From positions 1-55,583 of the forward strand of contig JALCSU010000012.1 of NCBI GenBank assembly GCA_022653735.1: a stretch of 55,583 nucleotides of DNA. The letters are read 5' to 3'. Every line of letters starts with the position of its first letter. Within the stretch, counting starts at the first letter, position 1. This stretch comes from Bacteroidales bacterium. GTDB taxonomy: Bacteria > Bacteroidota > Bacteroidia > Bacteroidales > UBA932. The notes below the pieces were generated by a model that was given only the letters and a program-made list of their open reading frames with translations, made no database searches and had not been told where the DNA came from. A program made the translations under genes and the position numbers. Positions 34,661 through 43,279 of the stretch are shown piece after piece.

Positions 34661-35144
34661 ATGCTATTGGTGTAGTTTCTGTCGTGATGTATTCATCTTT
34701 TTTCCATGCATTCCACCACTCTTCCTTTTGCCCCAAGATTTCAGCTAAAGTAATTGCTTTTTCTGCTCTTATCTTTCCGTTATCAATTGTTTGTCTTGAT
34801 GGCAGATTGCTGCGTAGAGCCAGCAGGTCCTGTTTCAATGACTCTGATGCCTGTTTATTTGATGTGCCATTCCAAAGTTGGTTGCAATTGTATAGAATCT
34901 TACCAATCTTAATATCAGGAGTCTGTTCTAACATCTCCACTATACCATCAAGATGATCGTTGTCTATATGTGTAACAATTAGAATATTAATGTGTTTCCC
35001 AAGTCCCTCTTCGACATGCTTTTTGATTTCAGGAGTATATTTTCCACAATCTATCATTGTAACAAATCGCTTCCCGTCATCATCAATTAGAAAGAAGATA
35101 CAATCTCCTTTCCCTGATTTAAAAGTCTTGAGTGATGCTTTCAT
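34641..35144 (-). CDS. Metallo-beta-lactamase-fold hydrolase, C-terminally truncated
   Basis: The N-terminal MBL fold is clear: FFLIDDDGKRFVTMIDCGK followed by ILIVTHIDNDHLDGIVEML, where HxDxDH binds the metal ions. The usual domain needs further His/Asp ligands beyond residue 167, where this frame stops in the ATPase debris. The gene is probably broken. It lies 41 bases after the intact ATPase gene on the same strand. Similar stand-alone MBL proteins occur in defence islands, but nothing else here supports that. Confidence 0.7.
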   Translation of the reverse strand: MKASLKTFKSGKGDCIFFLIDDDGKRFVTMIDCGKYTPEIKKHVEEGLGKHINILIVTHIDNDHLDGIVEMLEQTPDIKIGKILYNCNQLWNGTSNKQASESLKQDLLALRSNLPSRQTIDNGKIRAEKAITLAEILGQKEEWWNAWKKDEYITTETTPIALDSISS

Positions 35145-35185
35145 AGGATGTTTTCTTAGATTGCTCCGGAATACATTAAAACCCT

Positions 35186-36529
35186 TTATAAGAAGTACGC
35201 TAAATATGCTGGTATGTACTTGACCGACTCTTCATGGGCATAGTCTTTCGTGTAAATCAGGTACCGGTCATTAGTGATGCGTGAAGAGAACTTCTTGCAG
35301 AAAGCATCCAATGATACGTGTGTCTTGTAGGACGAGGACTTAACTTCGATGGGCATAATCTTAGTTCCACGAGACAGAAGGAAATCCACCTCATAGTTGT
35401 GTTTGCCACTCTCCGTGGGCCATACATGATAGAACAGTTTGTTGCCGGAGGCAGTGAGCATCTGGGCGACGATGTTCTCATACAGATAACCTAGATTCGT
35501 GGCCAACTTGTCACTCAACAGGCGCTCATAGATGATATTCTCTGTGAAGGCCTTATCTCGGAAAGCAAGTGTCACGAAGAGTCCGGTGTCACCAACAAAC
35601 ATTTTGTACTGCATCAGATCTTCGGCACTGCCTAGGCCCACATTAGGATCGTCGCTATGATGCGAGATATTGACGGTCCTGGATTTCTCCATTTCAGAAA
35701 TAAGTTCAACGAAGTCTTCCGCATGGGCTCCGGGAATGACATTGGATATCTGGTAGCGAGAAGCATTGCTATTGAGCTGGGCCGGTATGGCGGCGAATAT
35801 CCTGGCCGCTTTCCCAGTAGGATCAATTTTGCCGAAATCTTCATCGTACAGGTCTAGGATTAGGCGTTTTGCGTGATCCACGACCTCGAAATTATTGGAC
35901 TCAAGATAGGCATCAACAGCCTGGGGCATCCCTCCCACAAGCATATAGAGCCGGAAGTCCCGCATGAGTTTGCGATGCACTTCCTTCAACGGCTGAGGGT
36001 GTTCCCATATGGAGCGAAGTAGCGGGACAGTGGCCGTATCTCCAAGGGCCCAGCGGAACTCTTCATAGTCCATTGGATACATGCTGATGCGCTCCTCCTC
36101 ACTGGGGATGAGAATGTTTTCCGTGTTCTTGCGAATGGAAATCAGCGAGCCGGTTTCGATGTAATCGTAGCGATGATCTTCTACAAACGACTTGATTGCC
36201 TGTCGAGCAAGGGGTTGGAACTGCACTTCGTCGAATACAATAAGGGACTTGCGTTCCACCAGTTGTACTCCATATGCGAGTTGTAACCGGAGAAAGATGT
36301 AGTTAAGATCTGAGACATCGTTAAACAGGTTCTTAACCTCTTGAGAGCATTTGGTGAAATCGATAAAGATAAATGATTCGTATTCGTTTCGGGCAAACGC
36401 TTTTACTATGGTAGATTTACCGATCCGGCGAGCCCCCTCAATAAGGAGAGCGCTCTTCCCGTTACTGCTTTGCTTCCACTGAAGAAGACGGTCATAAATC
36501 TTGCGTATGAAGAGTCTTTTTGGTTCCAT
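35186..36529 (-). CDS. AAA ATPase with DUF4143 domain, intact
   Basis: The 447-residue protein has Walker A EGARRIGKSTIV (about 31-42), Walker B SLIVFDEVQFQP and TGSLISIRKN. The C-terminal nuclease-like DUF4143 domain includes YENIVAQMLTASGNKLFYH and YEVDFLLSRGTKIMPIEVKS, where the ExK-type catalytic residues lie. Such proteins resemble archaeal-type ATPases of unclear cellular role. The upstream region (36571-36650) carries tandem TCCTCAAAA repeats that may regulate it. Confidence 0.9.
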   Translation of the reverse strand: MEPKRLFIRKIYDRLLQWKQSSNGKSALLIEGARRIGKSTIVKAFARNEYESFIFIDFTKCSQEVKNLFNDVSDLNYIFLRLQLAYGVQLVERKSLIVFDEVQFQPLARQAIKSFVEDHRYDYIETGSLISIRKNTENILIPSEEERISMYPMDYEEFRWALGDTATVPLLRSIWEHPQPLKEVHRKLMRDFRLYMLVGGMPQAVDAYLESNNFEVVDHAKRLILDLYDEDFGKIDPTGKAARIFAAIPAQLNSNASRYQISNVIPGAHAEDFVELISEMEKSRTVNISHHSDDPNVGLGSAEDLMQYKMFVGDTGLFVTLAFRDKAFTENIIYERLLSDKLATNLGYLYENIVAQMLTASGNKLFYHVWPTESGKHNYEVDFLLSRGTKIMPIEVKSSSYKTHVSLDAFCKKFSSRITNDRYLIYTKDYAHEESVKYIPAYLAYFL

Positions 36530-36570
36530 ATCTTTTATTCTAGCAATGCGAATATAGCGTATATTTCAGC

Positions 36571-36650
36571 CTCCTCAAAAATTTTTATAAGGTTTTTCTC
36601 AATTTCCTCAAAATTTAGAACGGCATTTTTCTCAAAATCCTCAAAATGTT
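36571..36650 (-). repeat. TTTTGAGGA repeats upstream of the ATPase
   Basis: Four copies of CCTCAAAA or a close variant lie at 36573, 36606, 36630 and 36639. Two TTTTTCTCAAxxTCCTCAAAA units are about 33 bases apart. On the minus strand they read TTTTGAGGA before the ATPase ATG. Repeats so placed could be operators. Confidence 0.55.
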
Positions 36651-36802
36651 GACGATGAAGTGTACCGCATGCGAGACGTAGGCATCTTCAGGATTTTCAG
36701 TTATCGCTTTTACAAGAGCAATTAAACACGAATCAAGGGCAGGGGGCAGGAGCGCGGCTTGAATCCTTATTAATGGGTATATGCATGTTCGTTCATATTC
36801 AT

Positions 36803-36810
36803 TAATTTTG
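36803..36810 (+). promoter_or_regulatory. -7 element for feoB
   Basis: TAATTTTG fits TAnnTTTG and lies 58 bases before the ATG at 36869. No Fur-box-like palindrome was found by eye. Confidence 0.5.
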
Positions 36811-36868
36811 CAAATTAATTGCCGCATCGGTAGAAGCGACGCTGCGGACAGAAACGGATTCATTGCCA

Positions 36869-39325
36869 ATGACCCTTAGAGAATTGAAAGTCGGACAGTC
36901 GGCTATAATAACTGCCGTGGGCGGCACCGGAGCAGAGAAAGCATCGGAAACCGGAGTCGAAGCCGGGAGAACCTCGGGAAACGAGGCCGGAAACGCCTCG
37001 GACGAGGAAACCAGGACGGGAAAAGCCTTGCGCCAGCATTTCCTGGACATGGGAATTATTCCGGGGATAAAGGTGACGCTGGAAAAATTCGCCCCAATGG
37101 GAGATCCAATGGAACTCCGGCTTCACGGCTACGAACTCACGATAAGGCTGGAAGATGCCGAAAAGATAGAAGTGAAACCTTGCGAGAAATCCGGAGGCGA
37201 TGAATTCTACACACACGACTTCAATTACGCTTACCTCCGGGACGGCAATGAACATCCAGGGTACGGCGAGATGAATCCGGTGGCATGCAAAAAAGGTGAA
37301 CACGACCACGTAGTAAACGAAAAAATCTCTTTCGCCCTCGTCGGCAACCAGAACTGCGGCAAAACCACCCTGTTCAATCAGCTCACTGGAGCCAACCAGC
37401 ACGTAGGCAATTTTCCTGGAGTGACAGTTGACCAGAAAACGGGCATCGTCAGGGGGCATCCCGAAGCCACCGTCACCGATCTTCCGGGAATATATTCGCT
37501 ATCCCCCTACACCAATGAAGAAATCATAAGCCGTGACTTCATCCTGAAGACGAAGCCGACTGGGATAATCAACATCGTGGATGCGACGAACCTGGTCAGG
37601 AATCTTTACCTGACCATACAGCTGATGGAGCTCGGAATACCCATGGTGCTGGCCCTCAACATGATGGATGAGGTAAAAAACAACGGAGGGACGATTCTCG
37701 TAAATATATTGGAGCAGAGACTGGCCATCCCGGTAGTGCCGATTTCCGCGCTCAAGAACGAGGGTGTCACAGAGCTAATCGACCATGCCTTGCATGTGGC
37801 AAAATACAATGAGGGACCAGTCCGCCAGGATTTCTGCAACCCTGAGGAGCACGGAGGAGCAGTGCACAGGGCAATCCATGCCATGATGAGCCTTATCGAG
37901 GACCATGCCCAAAGAGCAGAGATTCCGCTAAGATTCGCAGCCACGAAACTCCTCGAAGGAGATCACCTGGTGGATGCTGCCCTGAAGCTCGACCAGAACG
38001 AAGAGGAAATGGTGGAGCACATCCGCCGCCAGATGGAAATAGAGCGAGGCCTTGATGCACCGGCGGCAATCGCAGAAATGCGCTATGAATATATTCTCTC
38101 GGCTTGTGCCGACACCGTCGTGAAGCCAAAAGAGAGCAAGGAGCATGCGCGGAGCAGGAATATAGACAAGATACTCACGGGCCGCTGGACTGCCATTCCC
38201 TCATTCCTGCTAATAATGGTCCTGATTTTCTGGCTGACTTTTGACCTGCTGGGAGGAAACCTGCAGGACTGGCTTCAAGATGGGGTGGACTGGTTCACTG
38301 ATGTGACTGATAAGGCTCTAACATCGTGGAATGTCTCCGAGGTCATTCATTCTCTGATAATCAATGGAATATACACAGGAGTCGGCACGGTCATCAGCTT
38401 CCTGCCGATAATCGTGCTCCTGTTCTTCTTCCTGTCGCTGCTGGAGGACAGCGGCTACATGGCAAGAATAGCATTTTTCATGGACAAGAGCATGAGGAAG
38501 CTAGGTCTCTCTGGACGAAGCATCGTGCCTCTACTGATGGGATTCGGCTGCTCGGTGCCAAGCGTCATGGCAAGCCGCACTCTGCCTTCCGAAAGAGACA
38601 GGAAGATGACGATCATGCTGACCCCGTTCATGAGTTGCACGGCAAAACTGCCGATTTACGGATTCTTCATCGCTGCTTTCTTTCCGGCTCACAGAGGGCT
38701 GATGATGACCGGTTTGTATTTCACAGCCGTAATCGTAGGGATACTGGTCGCCATATTCTCTAAGAAATTTATTTTCAAGGGCGAACCGGTGCCTTTCGTG
38801 CTGGAATTGCCGAACTACAGGATGCCAGGAGTCAAAAGCGTGCTGAGGCTTATCTGGGACAAGACCAAAGACTTCCTCCAGAGAGCTTTCGGAATAATAT
38901 TCATTGCCTGCCTCGTGATCTGGTTTTTCCAGTCGTTCGATTTCAGGCTGAATTTCCTCTCGGACCAGCAAGACAGCATGCTGGCAAAGATATCAGGGGT
39001 GCTGACCCCGATTTTCCAGCCTATCGGTTTCGGAGACTGGAGGGTGGTGTCTTCGCTGATTTCTGGTTTCCTCGCCAAGGAGAGCGTGGTGGCTACGCTC
39101 AACGTGTTGTTCGGTAGCCAGGCTGCTGTACAAGCCGCATTGACGAGCGCAGCTGCCGTTTCTCTATTAATATTCTGCCTGCTCTACACGCCTTGCGTAG
39201 CCACGATAGCCACGGTGAAGCGAGAGATGGGTGGGAAATATGCCGTCGGGCTGGTATTCTGGCAGACAGCGATCGCATGGGTATGCGCAGCCATTGCCTA
39301 CGGAATAGCTCTTGCAGTTCTATGA
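36869..39325 (+). CDS. feoB: FeoA-FeoB fusion, ferrous iron transporter
   Basis: FeoB imports Fe(II), and Bacteroidota often fuse FeoA to its N-terminus. Residues 1-105 are FeoA-like (MTLRELKVGQSAII, then LRQHFLDMGIIPGIKVTL). A Gly/Glu/Ala-rich insertion of about 30 residues (20-50) splits the FeoA beta barrel. The G domain starts LVGNQNCGKTT (G1, 157-167), with DLPGIYSLSPY (G3) and ALNMMDE (G4). About 11 membrane segments follow, including FGCSVPSVMASRT. The protein is 818 residues. ATG at 36869 is preferred over TTG six bases upstream. The small Cys-rich gene follows with what was once an ATGA overlap. Confidence 0.96.
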   Translation: MTLRELKVGQSAIITAVGGTGAEKASETGVEAGRTSGNEAGNASDEETRTGKALRQHFLDMGIIPGIKVTLEKFAPMGDPMELRLHGYELTIRLEDAEKIEVKPCEKSGGDEFYTHDFNYAYLRDGNEHPGYGEMNPVACKKGEHDHVVNEKISFALVGNQNCGKTTLFNQLTGANQHVGNFPGVTVDQKTGIVRGHPEATVTDLPGIYSLSPYTNEEIISRDFILKTKPTGIINIVDATNLVRNLYLTIQLMELGIPMVLALNMMDEVKNNGGTILVNILEQRLAIPVVPISALKNEGVTELIDHALHVAKYNEGPVRQDFCNPEEHGGAVHRAIHAMMSLIEDHAQRAEIPLRFAATKLLEGDHLVDAALKLDQNEEEMVEHIRRQMEIERGLDAPAAIAEMRYEYILSACADTVVKPKESKEHARSRNIDKILTGRWTAIPSFLLIMVLIFWLTFDLLGGNLQDWLQDGVDWFTDVTDKALTSWNVSEVIHSLIINGIYTGVGTVISFLPIIVLLFFFLSLLEDSGYMARIAFFMDKSMRKLGLSGRSIVPLLMGFGCSVPSVMASRTLPSERDRKMTIMLTPFMSCTAKLPIYGFFIAAFFPAHRGLMMTGLYFTAVIVGILVAIFSKKFIFKGEPVPFVLELPNYRMPGVKSVLRLIWDKTKDFLQRAFGIIFIACLVIWFFQSFDFRLNFLSDQQDSMLAKISGVLTPIFQPIGFGDWRVVSSLISGFLAKESVVATLNVLFGSQAAVQAALTSAAAVSLLIFCLLYTPCVATIATVKREMGGKYAVGLVFWQTAIAWVCAAIAYGIALAVL

Positions 39326-39385
39326 ATATGCCAACGATAATATTGGTAGTCCTATGAATATTCCGACAATAATATTGCTGGTCCT
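39322..39385 (+). repeat. 32-bp tandem duplication over the start of the small feo gene
   Basis: 39322-39353 and 39354-39385 are imperfect direct copies: each begins ATGAATAT, then CCNACNATAATATTG and GGTNGTCCT-like sequence. The first copy encodes MNMPTIILVVL and then hits the TGA inside the second copy's ATGA. Confidence 0.9.
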
Positions 39386-39521
39386 GATTGCGGCGGCAGT
39401 GGCAGGAGCCATCGTCAGCATACTCAAGAAGCACAGGAAGCATAAGGGCTGCTGCGACGACTGCGATGCCCAAGGCTGCGCCCTCCGCCCGCTACTATCA
39501 AAAAAGCAAACCAAGCAATAG
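39354..39521 (+). CDS. Small FeoB-associated Cys-rich membrane protein
   Basis: The 55-residue protein has one membrane segment (MNIPTIILLVLIAAAVAGAI) and a basic, Cys-rich tail (KGCCDDCDAQGCALRP) that could bind metal. Small proteins of this type accompany feoB in Bacteroidota and Firmicutes. A first ATG at 39322 overlaps the feoB stop but now gives only an 11-residue peptide because of the 32-bp duplication. The second ATG at 39354 is therefore the true start. Confidence 0.85.
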   Translation: MNIPTIILLVLIAAAVAGAIVSILKKHRKHKGCCDDCDAQGCALRPLLSKKQTKQ

Positions 39522-39589
39522 ACCGTCCCCTACCTTCATAACTTAAAGATTGATTGCAAACAGGCATTCACCACAACACCCCTCAGTCA

Positions 39590-39775
39590 CCACGTCACCC
39601 TGAACGACCCACCACGGCATCCTCAACGACTCACCACACATCACCCCGAACGTTCCACCACGTCATCCTGAACGACACACCACGGCATCCCGAACGACAC
39701 ACCACACATCACCCCGAACGACCAACCCCGTCATCCTGAACGTCCCATCACGTCATCCTGAACTTGATTCAGGAT
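39590..39775. repeat. Degenerate 22-24-base tandem repeat
   Basis: About eight units of the type CGTCATCCTGAACGACNCACCAC follow each other. They vary at several positions. The last unit becomes the left arm of the palindrome at 39751. Confidence 0.7.
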
Positions 39776-39819
39776 CTAGTTTCTGCAAGCCTAGATTCCG
39801 GATCAAGTCCGGAATGACG
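39751..39819. repeat. Dispersed long palindrome
   Basis: CGTCATCCTGAACTTGATTC and its imperfect reverse complement GATCAAGTCCGGAATGACG enclose about 17 bases. Half-copies of the same family lie near 18380 and 33774, so this is a genome-wide repeat family. Confidence 0.7.
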
Positions 39820-39844
39820 GGGAGGGAATGAGCACGCTTTCCGC

Positions 39845-40045
39845 CACCGTGACGGTGTGCGATTCGAGCCTTTTGCACACCGTGAGGTCCCGAACCACCG
39901 TGACGGTGTGCGATTCGGGTTTTCTGCACACCGTGGGGTCCCGAACCACCGTGACGGTGTGCGATTCGGGCTTTCTGCACACCGTGAGGTCCCGAACCGC
40001 AGAACGGTGTGCGATTCGGGCTTCTTGCACACCGCGAGAACACGA
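39845..40045. repeat. Four tandem 51-base hairpin units
   Basis: Units start at 39845, 39896 and 39947, and the last, partly degenerate, at about 39997. Each contains CGGTGTGC, 14 bases, then GCACACCG, a perfect 8-bp stem (39853/39875, 39904/39926, 39955/39977, 40005/40027). Open frames through it on both strands exist because 51 is divisible by three. They are not believable genes. Confidence 0.88.
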
Positions 40046-40053
40046 ACCACCGC

Positions 40054-40245
40054 ATGCAGGATAACTTCCTGAGTGGCAGGGAATCCGCCTCCATCAACGC
40101 AATGCTGGCCGCAACTGGCTGGAATCTGAAGAAAATGATGAAGGACCTTGCAAAGAAGAGCGCGAAGACTTTATTTGTCTTGTTGCAAATCCTCTTCGGA
40201 GATCCTCAACATAAAACTACAAACTGCGCAATAGGCAGTTGTTAA
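40054..40245 (+). pseudogene. IS5-type transposase C-terminal fragment
   Basis: The frame reads MQDNFLSGRESASINAMLAA then TGWNLKKMMKDLAKKSAKTL, like the end of IS5-group transposases (RNxLKGxxGDxxNAxLAAxGxNxxxLL in relatives, recalled). Nothing upstream continues it. Confidence 0.55.
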
Positions 40246-40397
40246 GGATTGACTACTTAATTTTGAATATCTCAAACACTTTGGAATTCTAATTAAGTCA
40301 TTTTACTAAAATAATTGTATTTTTGTATAAATTCCGTGCCTTAAGAACAAAAATATTAACCAATAGTTATAGCTAATTTATAAACTTATAATTTATA

Positions 40398-40523
40398 ATG
40401 AGAAGAATCGTATTAATAGCTGTGCTATTTTCAGGCATCATTACCGCCTGCTCAAAACAGGTCAGATGGATATGTCAATTTCAAAATGATAATCGAATAA
40501 AATTATGCGAAGACTATTGTTGA
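40398..40523 (+). CDS. Possible small lipoprotein
   Basis: A 41-residue frame starts MRRIVLIAVLFSGIITAC, a signal sequence with lipobox ITAC, followed by a short tail. It overlaps the following gene by 19 bases. The start region is AT-rich with no clear promoter. Confidence 0.4.
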   Translation: MRRIVLIAVLFSGIITACSKQVRWICQFQNDNRIKLCEDYC

Positions 40524-40981
40524 TAATAGCCCTGCTGGGCATATTCAATACATCTCAAGCACAGACACAAAGGGAGAAACGATCTGCCTTCGCTCTGGAA
40601 ATCGGGCCGGCATCTCACCTGGACTCAAATGTTGATGTCTCGCCATTGGGCTTCTTATCTTATGACTACTCTCTCAATAAGCGATTTTCAATAGGTGCCA
40701 GCTGCGGCTTAGATTTCTACGACTCTGTCATAGGCTACTTATTTGCGAATGCCAGATACTACTTTATCAAAGACAAGACAGTCAATCCATTCGTTGGCTT
40801 TCGAGGCGGAATCTCCTATGGAGAACACGGAGACAACGTGATTGGCCTTGTGGCAAATCCAGAAATAGGAATCATGATAAAAAGATTCATTATAAAATCA
40901 AGTATCTTCTTTGACACGGAAAACCATGATGACAAAAAATTCAGACCATATATCTCTTTAGGGTATAGTCTACCATTCTAG
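40505..40981 (+). CDS. Small outer-membrane beta-barrel protein
   Basis: A signal peptide (MRRLLLIIALLGIFNTSQA) is followed by 139 residues with alternating hydrophobic strands and Tyr/Phe-rich turns (FLSYDYSLNKRFSIGASCG, YYFIKDKTVNPFVGFRGG) and a terminal SLPF. The fold resembles an 8-stranded OmpW/OmpA-type barrel. No function can be given. The bidirectional terminator at 41010-41049 follows. Confidence 0.75.
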   Translation: MRRLLLIIALLGIFNTSQAQTQREKRSAFALEIGPASHLDSNVDVSPLGFLSYDYSLNKRFSIGASCGLDFYDSVIGYLFANARYYFIKDKTVNPFVGFRGGISYGEHGDNVIGLVANPEIGIMIKRFIIKSSIFFDTENHDDKKFRPYISLGYSLPF

Positions 40982-41009
40982 GTATTAAATATTCATGGAT
41001 TCTTAATAT

Positions 41010-41049
41010 TTCCGCCAACAGAGTGAATAAGGTTCTTCTGTTGGCGGAA
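41010..41049. terminator. Bidirectional hairpin terminator
   Basis: TTCCGCCAACAGA (41010-41022) pairs perfectly with TCTGTTGGCGGAA (41037-41049) between two convergent genes. Confidence 0.75.
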
Positions 41050-41084
41050 TTGGCCTAAATATATAGTCTATCACTTAAAATATT

Positions 41085-43274
41085 CTAGATCTTCACCTTA
41101 TGCTCGCCAGCTGAAAGGAGGATGGTCTTTCCGCCGGAAGCGGGCACCTCGCAGGTGGTGCCTTCAGGGACGGTGATGCTGGCGTTGATCCGCTTCCCTT
41201 TACGATCGAGGGTCACCTTGATCAGGCCGTAGTTGGTGTCCACCGTGCAGTTCACATGACGGAGATAGCCCATCTGCGGAGCCACCCTGAATCGTCTGAA
41301 CCCAGGAGCCGTAGGCTCGATGCCTGCCACCTTCCCGCTAAGCAGGATGATTCCCGAACCCGTCCACGCATGGTTGCTTGATCCGGAGAAGTTCCAATGC
41401 TCATAGAGGGTGCTGTAGTCGTTCATGACGGTCGGATACATTTTCTTCATCCTGTCCATAGCCAGTTCAGGCTCACCCATCTTGAAGAGAGCTTCCAGCA
41501 CATAGCGGAACATGTATGTCGTGGAATAGTATCTTTCAGCGAACACCTTCTTGATTGCCTCGTACTTGTCCGGCCCGGCGATTCCGCTCACCACGGCAAG
41601 GGCCTGAACCCTGTCGTCAGGGACATCCGTGTTCTGAGGAGAGCGATATTCCGTGCCGTTCCAGAATTTTTCATTGAACTTGTCGGCGATATTATTCATA
41701 ATTGAAGAAATCTCTGCGGCATCCTGAGTCTTCCCCAGCATATTCGCAAAGCAAAGCTCCCCTTTGAGCGCCAGATAGTACCAAAGAGGCAGCTGTGCGT
41801 AGCGGTCCCTATGCTCCCCTGCGTCAGGCCAGTCCCATCCGCCCGTGCGGTAAACAGGCATGCCGTCCGAATCCAGCTTCCACACCTCGTGCAGATATTT
41901 CCGCACCGGCGAGTAAACCATCGCGATGAAAGAAGAGTCTCCGCTGTAATAATAAAAATTGTGAAAGCCATACCAGCCGACGGAAGCCAAAATCTGCATC
42001 GGAAGTTCCCTGAAATAGTTCCCGCAAGGGACAGGGGCATACATCTCCCCAGTCTGTTCCTGCCAAGCCGTTAGTTCCAAGATGCCTTTGCGGGCAAGGA
42101 GGTCGGAAGAGCGGCTGAGAGCGTAAAACGCCTCGCCAAGTTCATTGACCTCGTCTCCCCACCACTGAGCCCTTTCCCTGTCCGGGCAGTCGTAATATGT
42201 ATCCCTCATGCAGACGTAAAGCGTCCTCTGAGCCTTTTTCCAATATTCGCTAAGCAACTCGTCATCGCACTCGAACGAGCCAGAGAGAGAGGCATCATAT
42301 CCAGTCTCGCGATATTTCACGTCCAGCACCTTCACCCCTTCCGGCACTATGTAGTACATGACCTCGCCATTCATCCACGCCGGGAACTCATATTCCTGAA
42401 CCCCGCCTTTGGTGATATATTCCCCCCTCACGCATTCCTCGGTGTCGACTTTCTTGTGGTCGGTCTCCAATTTGATCAGCAGCCCTGCGGGAGCGTCTAT
42501 CTTGAAATATGGAGTCATCTGGCAGTTGTAGGGCATCCTGCAGCAAAGGGTGTCCCCTCTGGTAGTCGTGGAAACATATTCCTTCAGCCCGTAATCTTTC
42601 CACTGAGGGATCGGCCTCTCGACCAGTTTCCCCAATGGAGCCTGCCCCGGAGCAACGCCAAGCACGAGCGCCCTTCCCATGAATTTCGGGTTATCGGACT
42701 TGTACCAATCCCCAGAATATTTTCTTGCGTCATAGCAGACATTGCTTTCAGGCAGCCTGTAGTTCGGCTGAGGACCCGATGCCAGTTTGTAAGACGGCAG
42801 CACGCTAGCCTCCCAAGTCTCATCCGAGAGGATATGCACGCCATCCCCTTCTGCCTCGAACAGCATTGCTGCCATGCCGCTGCTATGATGGCTGAAACCG
42901 GCGCAGCCGAAATACCACACCAGCACGGAAATCCGATTCTCGCCAGGCTTAAGATAGGGAGCAATCTCAACCTTATCGTAATACCCGTCCCCCAAAGCAG
43001 GGCCGCGCTTCAAGCCGCCCTCCCTCACTACCATCTCGCCATTAATCCAGAGCCAATATTTGGAATCCACTGCGATTCTGGCCGTTACCGTGGATGGCAC
43101 TGAGGAGATTTCAACCTTCTTGCGGAAAGCAGTCCATGTGTTCGTCACGAACCTGGACGGCTCTTTGGAAATCCATTTGGCTCTCCATGAATATTCTTCA
43201 GAGGATGCCGGTGACTGGAAGGACGCCAGCAAGAAAACGACGGCTGGCAATAAAGTGCTAAAAATTCTGCTCAT
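41085..43274 (-). CDS. GH78-like alpha-L-rhamnosidase, secreted
   Basis: From ATG 43274 the protein begins MSRIFSTLLPAVVFLLASF, a signal peptide. The N-terminal beta domains (WRAKWISK, then RIAVDSKYWLWINGEMV) match the sugar-binding modules of GH78. The (alpha/alpha)6 domain includes MRDTYYDCPDRERAQWWGDE, where acidic residues act as in GH78 enzymes, and WNFSGSSNHAWTG before a C-terminal beta domain. It is 729 residues, a typical family length. It starts five bases after the stop of the upstream flippase-like gene on the same strand. It would remove rhamnose from plant or microbial glycans. The exact linkage is unknown. Confidence 0.85.
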   Translation of the reverse strand: MSRIFSTLLPAVVFLLASFQSPASSEEYSWRAKWISKEPSRFVTNTWTAFRKKVEISSVPSTVTARIAVDSKYWLWINGEMVVREGGLKRGPALGDGYYDKVEIAPYLKPGENRISVLVWYFGCAGFSHHSSGMAAMLFEAEGDGVHILSDETWEASVLPSYKLASGPQPNYRLPESNVCYDARKYSGDWYKSDNPKFMGRALVLGVAPGQAPLGKLVERPIPQWKDYGLKEYVSTTTRGDTLCCRMPYNCQMTPYFKIDAPAGLLIKLETDHKKVDTEECVRGEYITKGGVQEYEFPAWMNGEVMYYIVPEGVKVLDVKYRETGYDASLSGSFECDDELLSEYWKKAQRTLYVCMRDTYYDCPDRERAQWWGDEVNELGEAFYALSRSSDLLARKGILELTAWQEQTGEMYAPVPCGNYFRELPMQILASVGWYGFHNFYYYSGDSSFIAMVYSPVRKYLHEVWKLDSDGMPVYRTGGWDWPDAGEHRDRYAQLPLWYYLALKGELCFANMLGKTQDAAEISSIMNNIADKFNEKFWNGTEYRSPQNTDVPDDRVQALAVVSGIAGPDKYEAIKKVFAERYYSTTYMFRYVLEALFKMGEPELAMDRMKKMYPTVMNDYSTLYEHWNFSGSSNHAWTGSGIILLSGKVAGIEPTAPGFRRFRVAPQMGYLRHVNCTVDTNYGLIKVTLDRKGKRINASITVPEGTTCEVPASGGKTILLSAGEHKVKI

Positions 43275-43279
43275 TGGTA

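Noticed and set aside
39753..40097. Overlapping open frames on both strands with 17-residue repeats (for example HTVTVVRD)
   Set aside because: Products of the 51-bp tandem hairpin units, whose length is divisible by three. They are open in several frames and have no start context or relatives.
42456..43103. Plus-strand frame of 215 codons opposite the rhamnosidase gene
   Set aside because: The minus strand carries the GH78-like domains and signal peptide. The opposite frame has no promoter or motif.
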